DNA of 64,000 bases from Marinomonas vulgaris (GCF_018145875.1 NZ_JAGSSV010000015.1:1-64000), one strand, 5' to 3'. Shown: positions 46,925-60,683, counted from the stretch's first letter. The notes: generated from the sequence alone by a model not told the origin. Numbers and translations are program-made.

Positions 46925-48730
46925 ATGCCTGAATACAAAGCACCGTTACGCGACATTAAATTTGTTACCGAAGAAGTTCTCGATTTTCCAGGGCATTACG
47001 CTAAGTTGCCCGGTGCCGAAGAAGCCACACCAGATATGGTGTCGGCGATTCTTGAAGAAGGCGCAAAATTTGCCGAGCGTGTTCTCTCTCCCCTAAACCG
47101 TGTCGGTGACCAGCAAGGTTGCCAATTCAAAGACGGTGTGGTCACCACGCCAGACGGTTTCAAAGAAGCGTATCAACAATATGTCGAAGGCGGCTGGCCG
47201 TCTTTGTCACATCCTGAAGACATGGGTGGTCAAGGTTTGCCAGATTCCCTTGGCATGATGGTCACCGAAATGATTGCCACGTCGAACTGGTCTTGGGGCA
47301 TGTACCCAGGCTTGAGTCATGGCGCGATGAACACCATTGAGCTGCACGGCACCGATGAGCAAAAACAAACTTACCTGACCAAGCTGGTATCTGGCGAATG
47401 GACCGGCACCATGTGTTTGACTGAGCCTCATTGCGGCACCGATTTGGGGATGTTGAAAACCAAAGCCGAGCCGCAAGACGACGGCAGCTACGCCATCACT
47501 GGCACGAAAATTTTTATTTCGGCGGGTGAACACGATATGGCGGACAACATTGTTCACATCGTGTTGGCGCGTTTGCCTGATGCGCCAGCGGGTACCAAAG
47601 GTATTTCGTTGTTTATCGTACCTAAGCACAACGTTGACGCGTCTGGCGAAATAGCCGACCGTAATCAAGTGTCTTGTGGCTCCATCGAACACAAAATGGG
47701 CATTCATGGCAATGCTACCTGTGTGATGAATTTTGATGGCGCGAAGGCCTTTTTGATCGGCGAAGCCAATCGTGGCCTAAATTGTATGTTCACTTTTATG
47801 AACACAGCGCGTATCGGCACCGCATTACAGGGTTTGGCGCACGCTGAGTGGGCGTTGCAAAACTCAGTGGCTTACGCCAAAGACCGTTTACAAATGCGCG
47901 CGTTATCTGGCGCGAAATCTCCAGAAAAACCGGCCGATTCGATTATGGTTCACCCCGATGTGCGTCGTATGTTGCTGACGCAAAAAGCCTTCGCAGAAGG
48001 CGGTCGAGCCTTGATTCATTATTGTTCTATGCTGGTGGACACAACCAAAAAAGGCACCGCCGACGAGAAAGCCGAAGCCGACGAGTTAATGTCTTTGCTA
48101 ACGCCAATCGCCAAAGCCTTTTTAACCGAAACGGGCTTTGAATCCGCCAACCAAGGGTTGCAGGTGTTTGGTGGTCATGGCTTTATTGCAGAATGGGGCA
48201 TGGAACAAAACGTACGTGATTGCCGTATTTCCATGTTGTACGAAGGCACTACGGGCATCCAAGCGTTGGATTTATTAGGCCGTAAAGTGCTGATGACTCA
48301 GGGTGCGACCTTACGTCGTTTTACCAAAATCATCCATAAATTCTGCAAAGAGCACAAAGGCAATAAACGCCTAAAACCTTACATGACCGCACTGGATAAA
48401 CTAAACAGCGAATGGGGTGATGTGACCCTGAAAATTGGCATGAAAGCCATGCGCAACAAAGAAGAAGTGGGCGCGGCGTCTGTCGATTATTTGATGTTTT
48501 CCGGCTATGTTGTATTGGCTTATTTCTGGGCTCGTATGGCAGCGGTGGCTCAAACTAAGCTTGACGAAGGCACAGACGAAGTGGCGTTTTATACGGCCAA
48601 GTTGCAAACAGCGACTTTTTACTACGAGCGTATATTGCCACGAACTCGTGCTCATGCCGACGCCATGTTGTCAGGGGCTGATAATTTATTGGCGATGGAC
48701 GAAGACAGCTTTGTTTTTCTCAATGCTTAA
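46925..48730 (+). CDS. Acyl-CoA dehydrogenase, long (DmdC-like) type
   Basis: A 601-residue FAD enzyme catalysing alpha,beta-dehydrogenation of an acyl-CoA, passing electrons to ETF. Signatures are MCLTEPHCGTDLGML for flavin/substrate binding and the catalytic-Glu region MLYEGTTGIQALDLLGRK. It is ~200 residues longer than classical enzymes, with a C-terminal extension, like DmdC and related marine dehydrogenases. It heads the beta-oxidation cluster; the 209-base upstream gap contains overlapping inverted repeats (46857-46892). Chain-length preference is not clear. Confidence 0.9.
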   Translation: MPEYKAPLRDIKFVTEEVLDFPGHYAKLPGAEEATPDMVSAILEEGAKFAERVLSPLNRVGDQQGCQFKDGVVTTPDGFKEAYQQYVEGGWPSLSHPEDMGGQGLPDSLGMMVTEMIATSNWSWGMYPGLSHGAMNTIELHGTDEQKQTYLTKLVSGEWTGTMCLTEPHCGTDLGMLKTKAEPQDDGSYAITGTKIFISAGEHDMADNIVHIVLARLPDAPAGTKGISLFIVPKHNVDASGEIADRNQVSCGSIEHKMGIHGNATCVMNFDGAKAFLIGEANRGLNCMFTFMNTARIGTALQGLAHAEWALQNSVAYAKDRLQMRALSGAKSPEKPADSIMVHPDVRRMLLTQKAFAEGGRALIHYCSMLVDTTKKGTADEKAEADELMSLLTPIAKAFLTETGFESANQGLQVFGGHGFIAEWGMEQNVRDCRISMLYEGTTGIQALDLLGRKVLMTQGATLRRFTKIIHKFCKEHKGNKRLKPYMTALDKLNSEWGDVTLKIGMKAMRNKEEVGAASVDYLMFSGYVVLAYFWARMAAVAQTKLDEGTDEVAFYTAKLQTATFYYERILPRTRAHADAMLSGADNLLAMDEDSFVFLNA

Positions 48731-48844
48731 GGTTAGGCATAAAGTTAAACAGTGGCCTGCCACTGGCTTACGCAACCATACATAAATATACAGTCGCCTA
48801 CACACAAATAGACGACCAATAATTACAATAATGAGGACAAGACG

Positions 48845-49159
48845 ATGAGCGATTCTAAAACTGTATTTGATGCCATGTTAAACCGTTTCGATGCCGACGA
48901 AGCCGACGATATGGAAGCCATTTTTCAATTTGACTTAGATGACGCAGACAGTTATCACTTAAGCATTGCTGATGGCTCTTGCATAATGGGCGAGGGCGAG
49001 CACGACGACCCAACGGTGACTTTAAGTATGGACTTGGCGACGCTAAAAGAAGTGATGAGCGGTGAGCTCGACGGCATGGCGGCCTTCATGCAAGGTAAAA
49101 TTCGTGCCGACGGTGATATCATGTTGGCGACCAAACTGACGCAAATTTTCCCTAACTAG
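48845..49159 (+). CDS. SCP2 sterol-carrier-domain lipid-binding protein
   Basis: A 104-residue acidic protein that is one SCP2 domain: DMEAIFQFDLDDADSYHLSI, DPTVTLSMDLATLKEVMSG and the closing AAFMQGKIRADGDIMLATKL are the family blocks. It likely binds fatty acyl-CoA or another lipid in the cytoplasm and hands it to the enzymes around it (inference from context). GAGGA precedes the ATG. A terminator-like hairpin follows. Confidence 0.9.
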   Translation: MSDSKTVFDAMLNRFDADEADDMEAIFQFDLDDADSYHLSIADGSCIMGEGEHDDPTVTLSMDLATLKEVMSGELDGMAAFMQGKIRADGDIMLATKLTQIFPN

Positions 49160-49184
49160 GGCTGATCGTCACGTTTTTAGCTTT

Positions 49185-49218
49185 AAAGCTCAGCGGCCAC
49201 AGATGTCGCTGAGCTTTT
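49185..49218 (+). terminator. Intrinsic terminator between SCP2 gene and fadD
   Basis: AAAGCTCAGCG and CGCTGAGCTTTT form an 11-bp stem with an 11-base loop and a short T-run. It splits the beta-oxidation cluster into separate or partly separate transcripts. Confidence 0.7.
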
Positions 49219-49260
49219 GTACTTTTATTCTCCACATAACAACAATAATGGGAGCTTTAT

Positions 49261-50958
49261 ATGACAACGGATACGCCACTTCATAACAATGCAGAGACAA
49301 ACCAAGCGCCAGGCAGCTATTTGCCTAGCTCCCTTAATCCTCACGGTTATCAGTCGTTAACCGACGTACTGGCCTTGGCCAAGGCAAAATTCGCCGATCT
49401 GCCTGCATTTACCAGCGTGGGCCATACCATTAGCTACGGTGAGTTAAACGAAAAATCCGATCAGTTCGCGGCTTATTTGCAGCATGAGACAAACTTGGTT
49501 CCCGGCGATCGCATCGCTATACAGTTGCCTAACGTGATTCAATACCCAGTGGTGCTGTTTGGCGCGATTAAAGCGGGCTTGATTGTGGTGAACACCAACC
49601 CACTTTACACACCAAAAGAATTAGAGCACCAATTCAACGACGCTGGCGTTAAAGCCTTAGTGGTGTTTGCTAACATGGCACACAACGTCGAAAAAATTCT
49701 CGCCAAAACCACCATTAAGCAAGTCATTATCACGGAGATTGCCGATTTTCATCCACCGATAAAGCGCTTGTTAGTGAACTCTGTGGTGAAATACGTGAAA
49801 AAAATGGTACCCGCTTACCACATGCCGAGCGCATTATCTCTGAATGATGTTTTAGCGAAGGGCAAAGGAAAAACCGTTACACCAGTGGTTTGCAAACCAG
49901 AAGACATTGCCGTGTTGCAGTACACTGGAGGCACGACAGGGGTGGCGAAAGGCGCCATGTTGACCCACGCCAACCTGATTGCCAACATGACCCAGCTCGG
50001 TTCGCGGTTAAAATCTACCATTGAAGAGCGCACCGAAATCTACATTGCGCCCTTGCCTCTGTATCACATCTACGCCTTTTTGATTCACGGTCTGACCTTG
50101 CTTGAGCGAGGTGCGCACAGCGTGTTAATCCCAAATCCAAGAGATCTGCCGGGCTTTGTCAAAGAGCTAAAAAAATGGCCGTTTACCGGTTTTGTTGGCC
50201 TAAATACCTTGTTTGTTGGTTTGTGCAACAACGCCGAGTTTAAAACCCTCGACTTTTCTAGTCTTAAACTGACCTGTTCGGGCGGTATGCCGTTAACTCA
50301 CGCGGCGGCCGATGAGTGGAAAAAAGTAACCGGTTGCCAAGTGGTGGAAGGTTATGGCCTGACCGAAACCTCTCCAGTGGTGTCGTTTAACCCTATTGGT
50401 AAAGAGCGAATTGGCACCATAGGGCTGCCAGTGTCCGACACCGACATCAAAATTCAAGATCTTAATGGTGATGCTTTGCCACAAGGGGAGTCTGGTATGT
50501 TGTGCGTGCGTGGTCCACAGGTGATGAAAGGCTACTGGAATCGTGACGCTGCGACCAAAGACGTGATGACCGACGATGGCTTTTTGATCACCGGTGACAT
50601 TGCTATGCAGCACCCAGACGGTTACTTACAAATTGTCGATCGTGCCAAAGATATGATCATAGTATCGGGTTTTAACGTGTACCCAACGGAAGTGGAAGAT
50701 TGCCTTTCGTCTCATCCTTCTATTATGGAATCCGCCGCCATTGGTGTGCCAGATGAGAAAGCGGGCGAAGCGGTAAAAGCCTTTGTTGTGCTACGAGCCG
50801 GTGCGCCAAAGCCTGATGCTAAGGCGCTAAAAGCCTATTGCAAGGAAAATCTTGCGGCTTATAAGGTACCAAAATATTTCGAAATCAGAATGGAATTGCC
50901 AAAAACCAATGTGGGTAAGGTACTTCGTCGAGCCTTGCGCGAAGAAGAGGAAGCCTAA
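49261..50958 (+). CDS. fadD: Long-chain fatty acid-CoA ligase
   Basis: A 565-residue AMP-forming ligase that activates fatty acids to acyl-CoA at the inner membrane. The P-loop-like AMP motif is YTGGTTGVAKGAMLTHAN, with VEGYGLTETSPVV and DRAKDMIIVSGFNVYPTEVED as A5/A8 motifs, and the catalytic Lys near KTNVGKVLRRALR. Length equals E. coli FadD (561). GGGAG precedes the ATG. First enzyme of the pathway encoded here. Confidence 0.93.
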   Translation: MTTDTPLHNNAETNQAPGSYLPSSLNPHGYQSLTDVLALAKAKFADLPAFTSVGHTISYGELNEKSDQFAAYLQHETNLVPGDRIAIQLPNVIQYPVVLFGAIKAGLIVVNTNPLYTPKELEHQFNDAGVKALVVFANMAHNVEKILAKTTIKQVIITEIADFHPPIKRLLVNSVVKYVKKMVPAYHMPSALSLNDVLAKGKGKTVTPVVCKPEDIAVLQYTGGTTGVAKGAMLTHANLIANMTQLGSRLKSTIEERTEIYIAPLPLYHIYAFLIHGLTLLERGAHSVLIPNPRDLPGFVKELKKWPFTGFVGLNTLFVGLCNNAEFKTLDFSSLKLTCSGGMPLTHAAADEWKKVTGCQVVEGYGLTETSPVVSFNPIGKERIGTIGLPVSDTDIKIQDLNGDALPQGESGMLCVRGPQVMKGYWNRDAATKDVMTDDGFLITGDIAMQHPDGYLQIVDRAKDMIIVSGFNVYPTEVEDCLSSHPSIMESAAIGVPDEKAGEAVKAFVVLRAGAPKPDAKALKAYCKENLAAYKVPKYFEIRMELPKTNVGKVLRRALREEEEA

Positions 50959-50965
50959 GTTTAGC

Positions 50966-51010
50966 CTCTTGCTTTAATACTGCACCCTTAGGCAAACGTT
51001 AAAGCAAGAG
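50966..51010 (+). other. Long perfect inverted repeat between fadD and enoyl-CoA hydratase gene
   Basis: CTCTTGCTTTAA (50966-50977) and its exact complement (50999-51010) are 21 bases apart. A second, nested pair GCCTAAG/CTTAGGC (50953-50959, 50987-50993) overlaps it, so two structures exclude each other. No T-run follows. It may be a processing or attenuation element (inference). Confidence 0.6.
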
Positions 51011-51033
51011 CACATCCATTAAGGAGTGATTCC

Positions 51034-51786
51034 ATGAGTGATTTTGTTACGGAAACTGTTGAATCCGGTGTGCAAATTTTGTCTCTTAATCGAGCCGATA
51101 AGAAAAACGCCATCACGCTGGACATGTACCAAGCGTTAACCGATGCCCTAATCCGCGCTGACACGGACGAAACAATCAAAGCCACACTGATTTATGGTGT
51201 AGGCGGAGAGTTTTCATCAGGGAATGACATCAATGAGTTTGTACATATTGCCCAAAAACCAGACAAGTTATCGATCATACTGTCGTTTCTAAAGGTGCTG
51301 AGCGCCTATAAAAAACCCTTAATTGCTGGTGTTGAGGGTCGTGCGGTTGGGGTTGGTGCTACTTTATTGCTCCACTGCGACATGGTGTTGGCCTCTCGCG
51401 AGGCGCGTTTGCAATTTCCTTTTGTGCAATTGGGTTTGGTTCCAGAAGCGGCCTCCAGCTATTTACTGCCTAGGCTGGTTGGGCATCCAAAAGCCTTTGA
51501 AGCCTTGGTACTTTGCGAAGTGATTGGCGCCGAGCAAGCCGAGAATATGGGGCTGATTAATCACCTTTGCGAAACGGGAGAAGCTTATCAAGTGGCGCTC
51601 AGTTATGCGCAAAAAATAGCCACTTTGCCAGTAGAGGCGGTGGCTCTGAGCAAAAAGTTACTAAAATCACCTACCCAAGATGACGTACAAAATGCACTGT
51701 TGCGAGAAGGGCGTATTTTCAAAGAGCGTCTTAGCTCAAGCGAGACGATTTACGCCTTCTCGTCGTTTTTGTCGCGTAAAAAATAA
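51034..51786 (+). CDS. Enoyl-CoA hydratase/isomerase family protein
   Basis: A 250-residue crotonase. The oxyanion-hole region YGVGGEFSSGNDINEF and the second block GVEGRAVGVGATLLLHCDMVLA are present. LQFPFVQLGLVPEAASSYLLPRLVG is typical of enoyl-CoA isomerase/hydratase (PaaG/ECI-like) forms; only one of the two hydratase Glu positions is evident. It may therefore serve as a delta3-delta2 isomerase for unsaturated fatty acids rather than a duplicate hydratase (inference). AAGGAG precedes the ATG. Confidence 0.85.
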   Translation: MSDFVTETVESGVQILSLNRADKKNAITLDMYQALTDALIRADTDETIKATLIYGVGGEFSSGNDINEFVHIAQKPDKLSIILSFLKVLSAYKKPLIAGVEGRAVGVGATLLLHCDMVLASREARLQFPFVQLGLVPEAASSYLLPRLVGHPKAFEALVLCEVIGAEQAENMGLINHLCETGEAYQVALSYAQKIATLPVEAVALSKKLLKSPTQDDVQNALLREGRIFKERLSSSETIYAFSSFLSRKK

Positions 51787-51802
51787 CCCCAAGCACGGCA
51801 GT

Positions 51803-51859
51803 AAAAAGCGCTTTTTAACCAACGAATGAATATTTTTGTTAGTTAACTGGCGCTTTTTT
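51803..51859 (+). terminator. Terminator-like structure upstream of etfB
   Basis: AAAAAGCGC (51803-51811) can pair with GCGCTTTTTT (51850-51859), and the left side is itself the palindrome AAAAAGCGCTTTTT. A T-run follows. It separates the hydratase gene from etfBA. Confidence 0.65.
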
Positions 51860-51925
51860 GTTATTGATGAAAAATCCACTCAAACTACTATAGATGACAG
51901 CAAAATAATAAAAAACGAGGGACTT

Positions 51926-52678
51926 ATGAAAATATTAGTATCCGTAAAACGCGTCATTGATTACAACGTCAAGGTACGTGTTAAATCTGACAACACCGCG
52001 GTCGATCTGACCAATGTAAAAATGTCCATGAATCCTTTTTGCGAAATCGCCGTGGAAGAAGCGATTCGTTTAAAAGAGAAAGGTATCGCGACAGAAGTGG
52101 TAGTGGTTTCTGTTGGCACAAAGAGCTGCCAAGAAACCCTGCGTACCGCGCTGGCTTTAGGCGCAGATCGTGCCATTCAAGTTGACACCGAAGACGGCCT
52201 AGATTCTTTGGGTGTGGCAAAATTACTTGCCAAAGTCGCTCAAAACGAAGCCGCCGATCTTATTATTATGGGTAAGCAGTCCATTGATTCAGACAACAAT
52301 CAAACCGGCCAAATGGTCGCTGCATTATTAGACTACCCACAAGCCACCTTTGCTTCGGACGTTGTTATCGAAAATGGAGAAGCCCAAGTGACTCGTGAAA
52401 TAGACGGAGGCTTGCAAACCCTATCCATTACCTTACCTGCCGTCGTCACCACGGACTTGCGTTTAAACGAACCTCGTTTCGCGTCCTTGCCTAATATTAT
52501 GAAAGCCAAGCGAAAACCGCTGGAAGTAATTACACCGGCCGATTTAGGCATAGATGTGGGTTCTAATGTCAGCGTGATTGCGGTTGCACCTCCTGCTGAA
52601 CGTGCGGGTGGAGTAAAAGTAGGCTCAGTAGCTGAGTTGGTCGACAAATTGAAAAACGAAGCGAAGGTGGTGTCATGA
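51926..52678 (+). CDS. etfB: Electron transfer flavoprotein beta subunit
   Basis: A 250-residue AMP-binding subunit that takes electrons from acyl-CoA dehydrogenase. The family start [19 protein letters not shown] and the [11 protein letters not shown] and [17 protein letters not shown] blocks are clear. The frame reaches back to 51836, but the ATG at 51926 with GAGGGA upstream matches the family. It overlaps etfA by four bases (ATGA). Confidence 0.96.
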   Translation: MKILVSVKRVIDYNVKVRVKSDNTAVDLTNVKMSMNPFCEIAVEEAIRLKEKGIATEVVVVSVGTKSCQETLRTALALGADRAIQVDTEDGLDSLGVAKLLAKVAQNEAADLIIMGKQSIDSDNNQTGQMVAALLDYPQATFASDVVIENGEAQVTREIDGGLQTLSITLPAVVTTDLRLNEPRFASLPNIMKAKRKPLEVITPADLGIDVGSNVSVIAVAPPAERAGGVKVGSVAELVDKLKNEAKVVS

Positions 52679-53604
52679 GCATATTAATTTTAGCCGAACA
52701 TGATAACAAATCATTGAAGCCAGCAACCTTGAATACGGTAACCGCAGCGACACAAATTGATGCCGATGTGCATGTTTTAGTGGTGGGTTTTGAATGCCAA
52801 GCTGTGGCTGATGCCGCGTGCAACATAGCCGGAGTCAGTAAAGTGTTGATGGCGGACAATGCGGTTTACGAACATCAATTGGCGGAAAATGTGTCTAAAT
52901 TAATCGTTGATGTGGCCAGTGGCTACAGTCACATTCTAGCGCCAGCGACCACAACGGGAAAAAACACCTTACCTCGTGTTGCCGCCTTGTTAAACGTGGC
53001 GCAGCTTTCTGATGTGATCAAGGTCGAGTCAGCGGATACCTTTGTACGACCTATTTACGCTGGCAATGCCATTGCGACGGTAAAAAGCACCGATTCTGTC
53101 AAAGTCATTACGGTTCGTATTACCGGTTTTGACGCCGCTGCGAGTGAAGGGGGAAGCGCTGAATGCGAAGCCGTGACCCAAGTGATTGAGTCGGATCGCA
53201 GTCGCTTTGTGAAAGAGCAGCTGGCGGTATCGGATCGCCCTGAACTAACCTCAGCCAGTGTGATCGTATCCGGTGGTCGCGGCATGGGCAATGGCGAGAA
53301 CTTTGCTTTGTTAGAAGGCGTAGCGGACAAGTTAGGCGCAGCGATTGGTGCTTCTCGTGCCGCGGTTGATGCGGGCTTTGTTCCTAATGATTTCCAAGTC
53401 GGCCAAACCGGTAAAACCGTCGCACCCGATTTGTACATAGCCGTCGGCATTTCTGGTGCTATTCAACATCTTGCCGGAATGAAAGGCTCTAAAGTCATTG
53501 TCGCGATCAACAAAGACGAAGAAGCACCGATTTTCCAAGTAGCCGACTACGGCTTGGTTGCGGATTTATTTGACGCAGTTCCTGAATTAGAAAGCAGCCT
53601 TTAG
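52675..53604 (+). CDS. etfA: Electron transfer flavoprotein alpha subunit
   Basis: A 309-residue FAD-binding subunit. FAD motif region: [13 protein letters not shown], then [29 protein letters not shown] near the C-terminus. It partners EtfB and passes electrons to ETF-ubiquinone oxidoreductase, which is not in the window. Coupled to etfB by the 4-base overlap. Confidence 0.96.
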   Translation: MSILILAEHDNKSLKPATLNTVTAATQIDADVHVLVVGFECQAVADAACNIAGVSKVLMADNAVYEHQLAENVSKLIVDVASGYSHILAPATTTGKNTLPRVAALLNVAQLSDVIKVESADTFVRPIYAGNAIATVKSTDSVKVITVRITGFDAAASEGGSAECEAVTQVIESDRSRFVKEQLAVSDRPELTSASVIVSGGRGMGNGENFALLEGVADKLGAAIGASRAAVDAGFVPNDFQVGQTGKTVAPDLYIAVGISGAIQHLAGMKGSKVIVAINKDEEAPIFQVADYGLVADLFDAVPELESSL

Positions 53605-53630
53605 TCTTTTTAAGCATTCTTTATATGGCT

Positions 53631-53675
53631 ATAAGCTACTTAGATATAAGTTACTTAGGCATAAGTTACTTAGAC
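53631..53675 (+). repeat. Three 15-bp tandem repeats between etfA and fadB
   Basis: Units ATAAGCTACTTAGAT, ATAAGTTACTTAGGC and ATAAGTTACTTAGAC follow head to tail, with a decayed fourth. They are flanked by the inverted pair TATGGCT (53624-53630) and AGCCATA (53679-53685). A binding-site cluster or a slippage-prone length tract are both possible. Confidence 0.8.
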
Positions 53676-53715
53676 ACAAGCCATACAGACAAAATAACAA
53701 TAATAGGAGATCAGC

Positions 53716-55866
53716 ATGATATTCGAAGGACAAGCCATTAAGGTTGCAGTCGACGATGCCGGAGTGGCCACTGTCACTCTGGATCTGATCGGCGAATCGG
53801 TCAATAAATTTAACAGCTTAACGCTGAATGAATTGGCTAAAGCCGTGGAAGCGTTACAACACATTGATGATTTACAAGGGGTGATTTTTGCCAGCGCCAA
53901 AGATGTGTTTGTTGTCGGTGCTGACATTAATGAGTTTACTTCTTGGTTCAAATTAGAGGACGAAGAGTTAACTGACAAACTGCGTCATGCCCATCGTATT
54001 TTTAACGATATCTCCCATTTATCTTGCCCAACGGTCGCTGCGATTAACGGCATTGCTCTTGGTGGCGGCATGGAATTGGTATTGGCCTGTGATTACCGTG
54101 TGATGGCGGATTCCGCCAAGATAGGGTTACCAGAAACGCAATTGGGCATTTACCCAGGTTGGGGTGGCACAGTGCGTTTGCCGCGTTTGATTGGCGCCGA
54201 CAATGCCTGTGAATGGATCTGTGGCGGCGCACAAAAACGCAGTGCCGATGCGTTAAAGGACGGCGCCGTCGATGCGGTGGTTCCGGCCAATAAAGTACAG
54301 GCCTCAGCCCGTCATTTGATCCAACAAGTGATGGACGGCAAGCTGGATTACCATGCTCGCCGTGATGAATTGCGTGCGCCTATGGTATTTTCTCCGATTG
54401 AAAAAATGATGATCTTTGAGTCGGTACGCGGTGTGGTCGGAGCCAAAGCAGGCAAACATTACCCTGCACCGATGGCGGCGATCAAAACCCTCGAAAAGGG
54501 CATCAGCCAAGACATGGACAAAGCCATTGAAACAGAGATCAAAGGCTTTGTGAAATTGGCCAAAGGCCCTGTGGCGAAATCCTTAGTAAATCTTTTCTTG
54601 AGCGATCAGCAAATTAAGAAAACCGCTGGTAAATACGCTAAAAGTGCGACACCAGTTAAACAAGCCGCGGTACTGGGTGCCGGTATTATGGGGGGCGGTG
54701 TAGCGTATCAGTCTGCTTCTAAAGGCACGCCGATCATTATGAAAGACATTCGCCCTGAAGCCCTAGAACTTGGGTTAAAAGAAGCGAATAAGCTCTTTAA
54801 CGGTCAAGTAGAGCGCGGTCGCCTGACCACAGAAAAAGCCTTTAAAGCCATGAATGCCATTGTTCCGGCGTTGACTTACGGTGAATTTGCGCACGTTGAT
54901 CTGGTGGTTGAAGCGGTCGTGGAAAACGTCAACATCAAAAAATCTGTGTTAGCCGAAGTGGAAACCAAGCTGGCTGATGACGCCATTCTTACATCTAATA
55001 CCTCGACCATTTCGATCACGGAATTGGCGAAAGGCCTAGCACGTCCTGAAAACTTCTGTGGTATGCATTTCTTTAACCCTGTGCATCGTATGCCATTAGT
55101 GGAAGTGATTCGCGGTGAAAAAACCAGCGATGCCGCCATTGCCAAAACGGTGGCGTACGCCCAAGCCATGGGAAAAACCCCTGTTGTAGTAAACGATTGC
55201 CCAGGATTCTTGGTAAATCGTGTTTTATTCCCGTATTTCGCAGGCTTTTCTTTAATGATGCAAGAAGGCGCGGATTTCCAAGTGGTTGACAAAACCATGG
55301 AGAAATTTGGCTGGCCAATGGGCCCTGCTTACTTGCTAGATGTGGTGGGTGTGGATACCGCCTTCCATGCGGATCAAGTCATGGCAGAAGGTTTTCCAGA
55401 TCGCATGAAACACGAAGGCACTAACGCGGTGGATCGTTTGTTTGAGCTAGAACGCTTTGGCCAGAAAAATGGCAAAGGCTTTTACACCTACGAACCCGAT
55501 CGTAAGGGTAAGCCGAAGAAAATCTTCAACGAAGACATCAATGCTTTATTAGCGCCTGTGGTGACGTCTTCGTCTGAATTGAGCGAAGAAGACATCATTG
55601 CCCGCATGATGATCCCGCTGTGCATTGAAACCGTGCGCTGTGTGGAGGAAAACATAGTGGCATCACCGGCGGAAGCCGACATGGGCTTGATCTACGGTAT
55701 TGGTTTCCCGCCTTACCTTGGCGGTGCCATGCACTACCTAGACCAAATGGGACTGCAGGCATTTTGTGACCTTGCAGACAAATACAGCCACTTAGGTAAG
55801 TTGTACGAGCCAACCGCAAAAATGCGTGAGATGGCAAACAACAATGACACTTACTACGGCGCATAA
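53716..55866 (+). CDS. fadB: Multifunctional fatty acid oxidation protein (enoyl-CoA hydratase/3-hydroxyacyl-CoA dehydrogenase)
   Basis: A 716-residue alpha subunit. N-terminal crotonase (1-~190) with VVGADINEF and [20 protein letters not shown]; a linker helix; Rossmann NAD domain (about 315-500) starting [17 protein letters not shown]; the 3HCDH signature [11 protein letters not shown]...[19 protein letters not shown]-terminal dehydrogenase domains. Length and neighbour fadA match FadB of the FadBA complex. It performs hydration and NAD-dependent oxidation steps. AGGAG precedes the ATG. Confidence 0.95.
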   Translation: MIFEGQAIKVAVDDAGVATVTLDLIGESVNKFNSLTLNELAKAVEALQHIDDLQGVIFASAKDVFVVGADINEFTSWFKLEDEELTDKLRHAHRIFNDISHLSCPTVAAINGIALGGGMELVLACDYRVMADSAKIGLPETQLGIYPGWGGTVRLPRLIGADNACEWICGGAQKRSADALKDGAVDAVVPANKVQASARHLIQQVMDGKLDYHARRDELRAPMVFSPIEKMMIFESVRGVVGAKAGKHYPAPMAAIKTLEKGISQDMDKAIETEIKGFVKLAKGPVAKSLVNLFLSDQQIKKTAGKYAKSATPVKQAAVLGAGIMGGGVAYQSASKGTPIIMKDIRPEALELGLKEANKLFNGQVERGRLTTEKAFKAMNAIVPALTYGEFAHVDLVVEAVVENVNIKKSVLAEVETKLADDAILTSNTSTISITELAKGLARPENFCGMHFFNPVHRMPLVEVIRGEKTSDAAIAKTVAYAQAMGKTPVVVNDCPGFLVNRVLFPYFAGFSLMMQEGADFQVVDKTMEKFGWPMGPAYLLDVVGVDTAFHADQVMAEGFPDRMKHEGTNAVDRLFELERFGQKNGKGFYTYEPDRKGKPKKIFNEDINALLAPVVTSSSELSEEDIIARMMIPLCIETVRCVEENIVASPAEADMGLIYGIGFPPYLGGAMHYLDQMGLQAFCDLADKYSHLGKLYEPTAKMREMANNNDTYYGA

Positions 55867-55881
55867 TTTCCCAGAGGCTAG

Positions 55882-57069
<1,188 letters not shown>

Positions 57070-57095
57070 TGCACTAGGTTTTCCTTTCTGTCTTC

Positions 57096-57122
57096 GCCCC
57101 GCCTTGTGTGGGGCTTTTTTTT
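57096..57122 (+). terminator. Intrinsic terminator after fadA
   Basis: GCCCC and GGGGC close a 9-base loop, followed by eight T. Confidence 0.85.
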
Positions 57123-57188
57123 AGGTTCTCGGCTAGAATCATGGTGTATTTTGTGCGGTCATTTTTGTCAAAACAATAAGAGGTATCT

Positions 57189-58130
57189 ATGAAAATAGCG
57201 GTATTGGACGATTATCAAAACAGCGTTAAAGACTTGGCATGTTTCTCTATCTTACAAGATCACGAAGTAACGGTGTTTACCGATACGCTAACCGATATCG
57301 ACTTGTTGGTGGCGCGCCTAATAGAGTTTGATGCCTTGGTGCTGATTCGTGAAAGAACGCCCATAACCGAGCCATTATTGGCGCGTTTACCGCAATTAAA
57401 GCTTATTAGTCAAACGGGAAAGGTCAGTAATCATATTGATGTGAACTTGTGCCAAAAGTACGGTGTGACGGTTTTAGAAGGAAGCGGTTCGCCCGTGGCA
57501 CCAGCGGAGTTGTGCTGGGGCTTGATTATGGCAGCGAGTCGTCACATACCGGCTTATGTTTCACACTTTGCCCAAGGGCATTGGCAGCAGTCGGGGGCGT
57601 TAGGGCTTGGGCGAGTGTTGCACGGATCAACCTTGGGCATTTGGGGTTTTGGCAAAATTGGTCAGCGCATAGCGCAGTACGCCAAGACATTTGGCATGAA
57701 TGTTTTGGTCTGGGGCAGTGATGCTTCCCGTGCTTTAGCGCAAGAGCAAGGGTTTATTGCGGCCTCAAGCAAAGAGGATTTTTTTCAAACGGCCGATGTG
57801 ATCAGTTTACACTTGCGACTCAACGGAGCCACTAAAGCCTGCGTCACAGCGCAAGATTTAGCCATGACCAAGGCGGATGTGTTGATTGTGAATACCAGCC
57901 GTGCAGAACTCATCGAAAGCGGGGCGCTTTATCAAGAAATGCTGGCTAATCCAAGCAAACAAGCGGCGGTCGACGTATTCGAAATAGAGCCAGCCACGCC
58001 AGAAAACGAACCCCTGTTGTCATTGCCCAACGTGCTTTGTACGCCTCATATAGGTTATGTCGAAAAAGGCAGTTATGAGCTTTACTTCCGGCTTGCTTTT
58101 GAAAATGTCGTCGCGTTTTATCCGTCCTAA
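57189..58130 (+). CDS. D-2-hydroxyacid dehydrogenase family protein
   Basis: A 313-residue NAD(P)-dependent dehydrogenase. Rossmann motif LGIWGFGKIGQRIAQYA, catalytic Arg in NTSRAELIESGAL, Glu in DVFEIEPATPEN and His in CTPHIGYVEKGSYELYF are all present. The family includes phosphoglycerate and glyoxylate/hydroxypyruvate dehydrogenases; the substrate is not clear. The MKIAVLDDYQNSVKDLACF start places it in a common proteobacterial subgroup. Monocistronic. Confidence 0.87.
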   Translation: MKIAVLDDYQNSVKDLACFSILQDHEVTVFTDTLTDIDLLVARLIEFDALVLIRERTPITEPLLARLPQLKLISQTGKVSNHIDVNLCQKYGVTVLEGSGSPVAPAELCWGLIMAASRHIPAYVSHFAQGHWQQSGALGLGRVLHGSTLGIWGFGKIGQRIAQYAKTFGMNVLVWGSDASRALAQEQGFIAASSKEDFFQTADVISLHLRLNGATKACVTAQDLAMTKADVLIVNTSRAELIESGALYQEMLANPSKQAAVDVFEIEPATPENEPLLSLPNVLCTPHIGYVEKGSYELYFRLAFENVVAFYPS

Positions 58131-58143
58131 ACGACTATAGTAA

Positions 58144-60486
<2,343 letters not shown>

Positions 60487-60508
60487 TCTCCTAGTGTTAC
60501 CAACGCCC

Positions 60509-60543
60509 AACCCCGTGTTCTGAAAAGAGCACGGGGTTTTTTT
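60509..60543 (+). terminator. Intrinsic terminator after katG
   Basis: AACCCCGTG and CACGGGGTT have a 12-base loop and run into seven T. Confidence 0.9.
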
Positions 60544-60629
60544 GATATTTATTCGCAAAAACAACCAATTGTTAAAAATGGTTATTAAAAGGTAGCGATT
60601 TGTAAGCAACTGTTATAAATTCAGCAAAA

Positions 60630-60657
60630 TTTTGACGCTTTTCTCACTTTGTCAAAA
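60630..60657 (+). promoter_or_regulatory. Inverted repeat upstream of chemoreceptor gene
   Basis: TTTTGAC (60630-60636) and GTCAAAA (60651-60657) are 14 bases apart, a half-site spacing of 21 bases, two helical turns. It is 27 bases before the likely ATG. It may be an operator; the regulator is unknown. Confidence 0.4.
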
Positions 60658-60683
60658 TGGTTATCCAACAAAGGTATTCAAAA

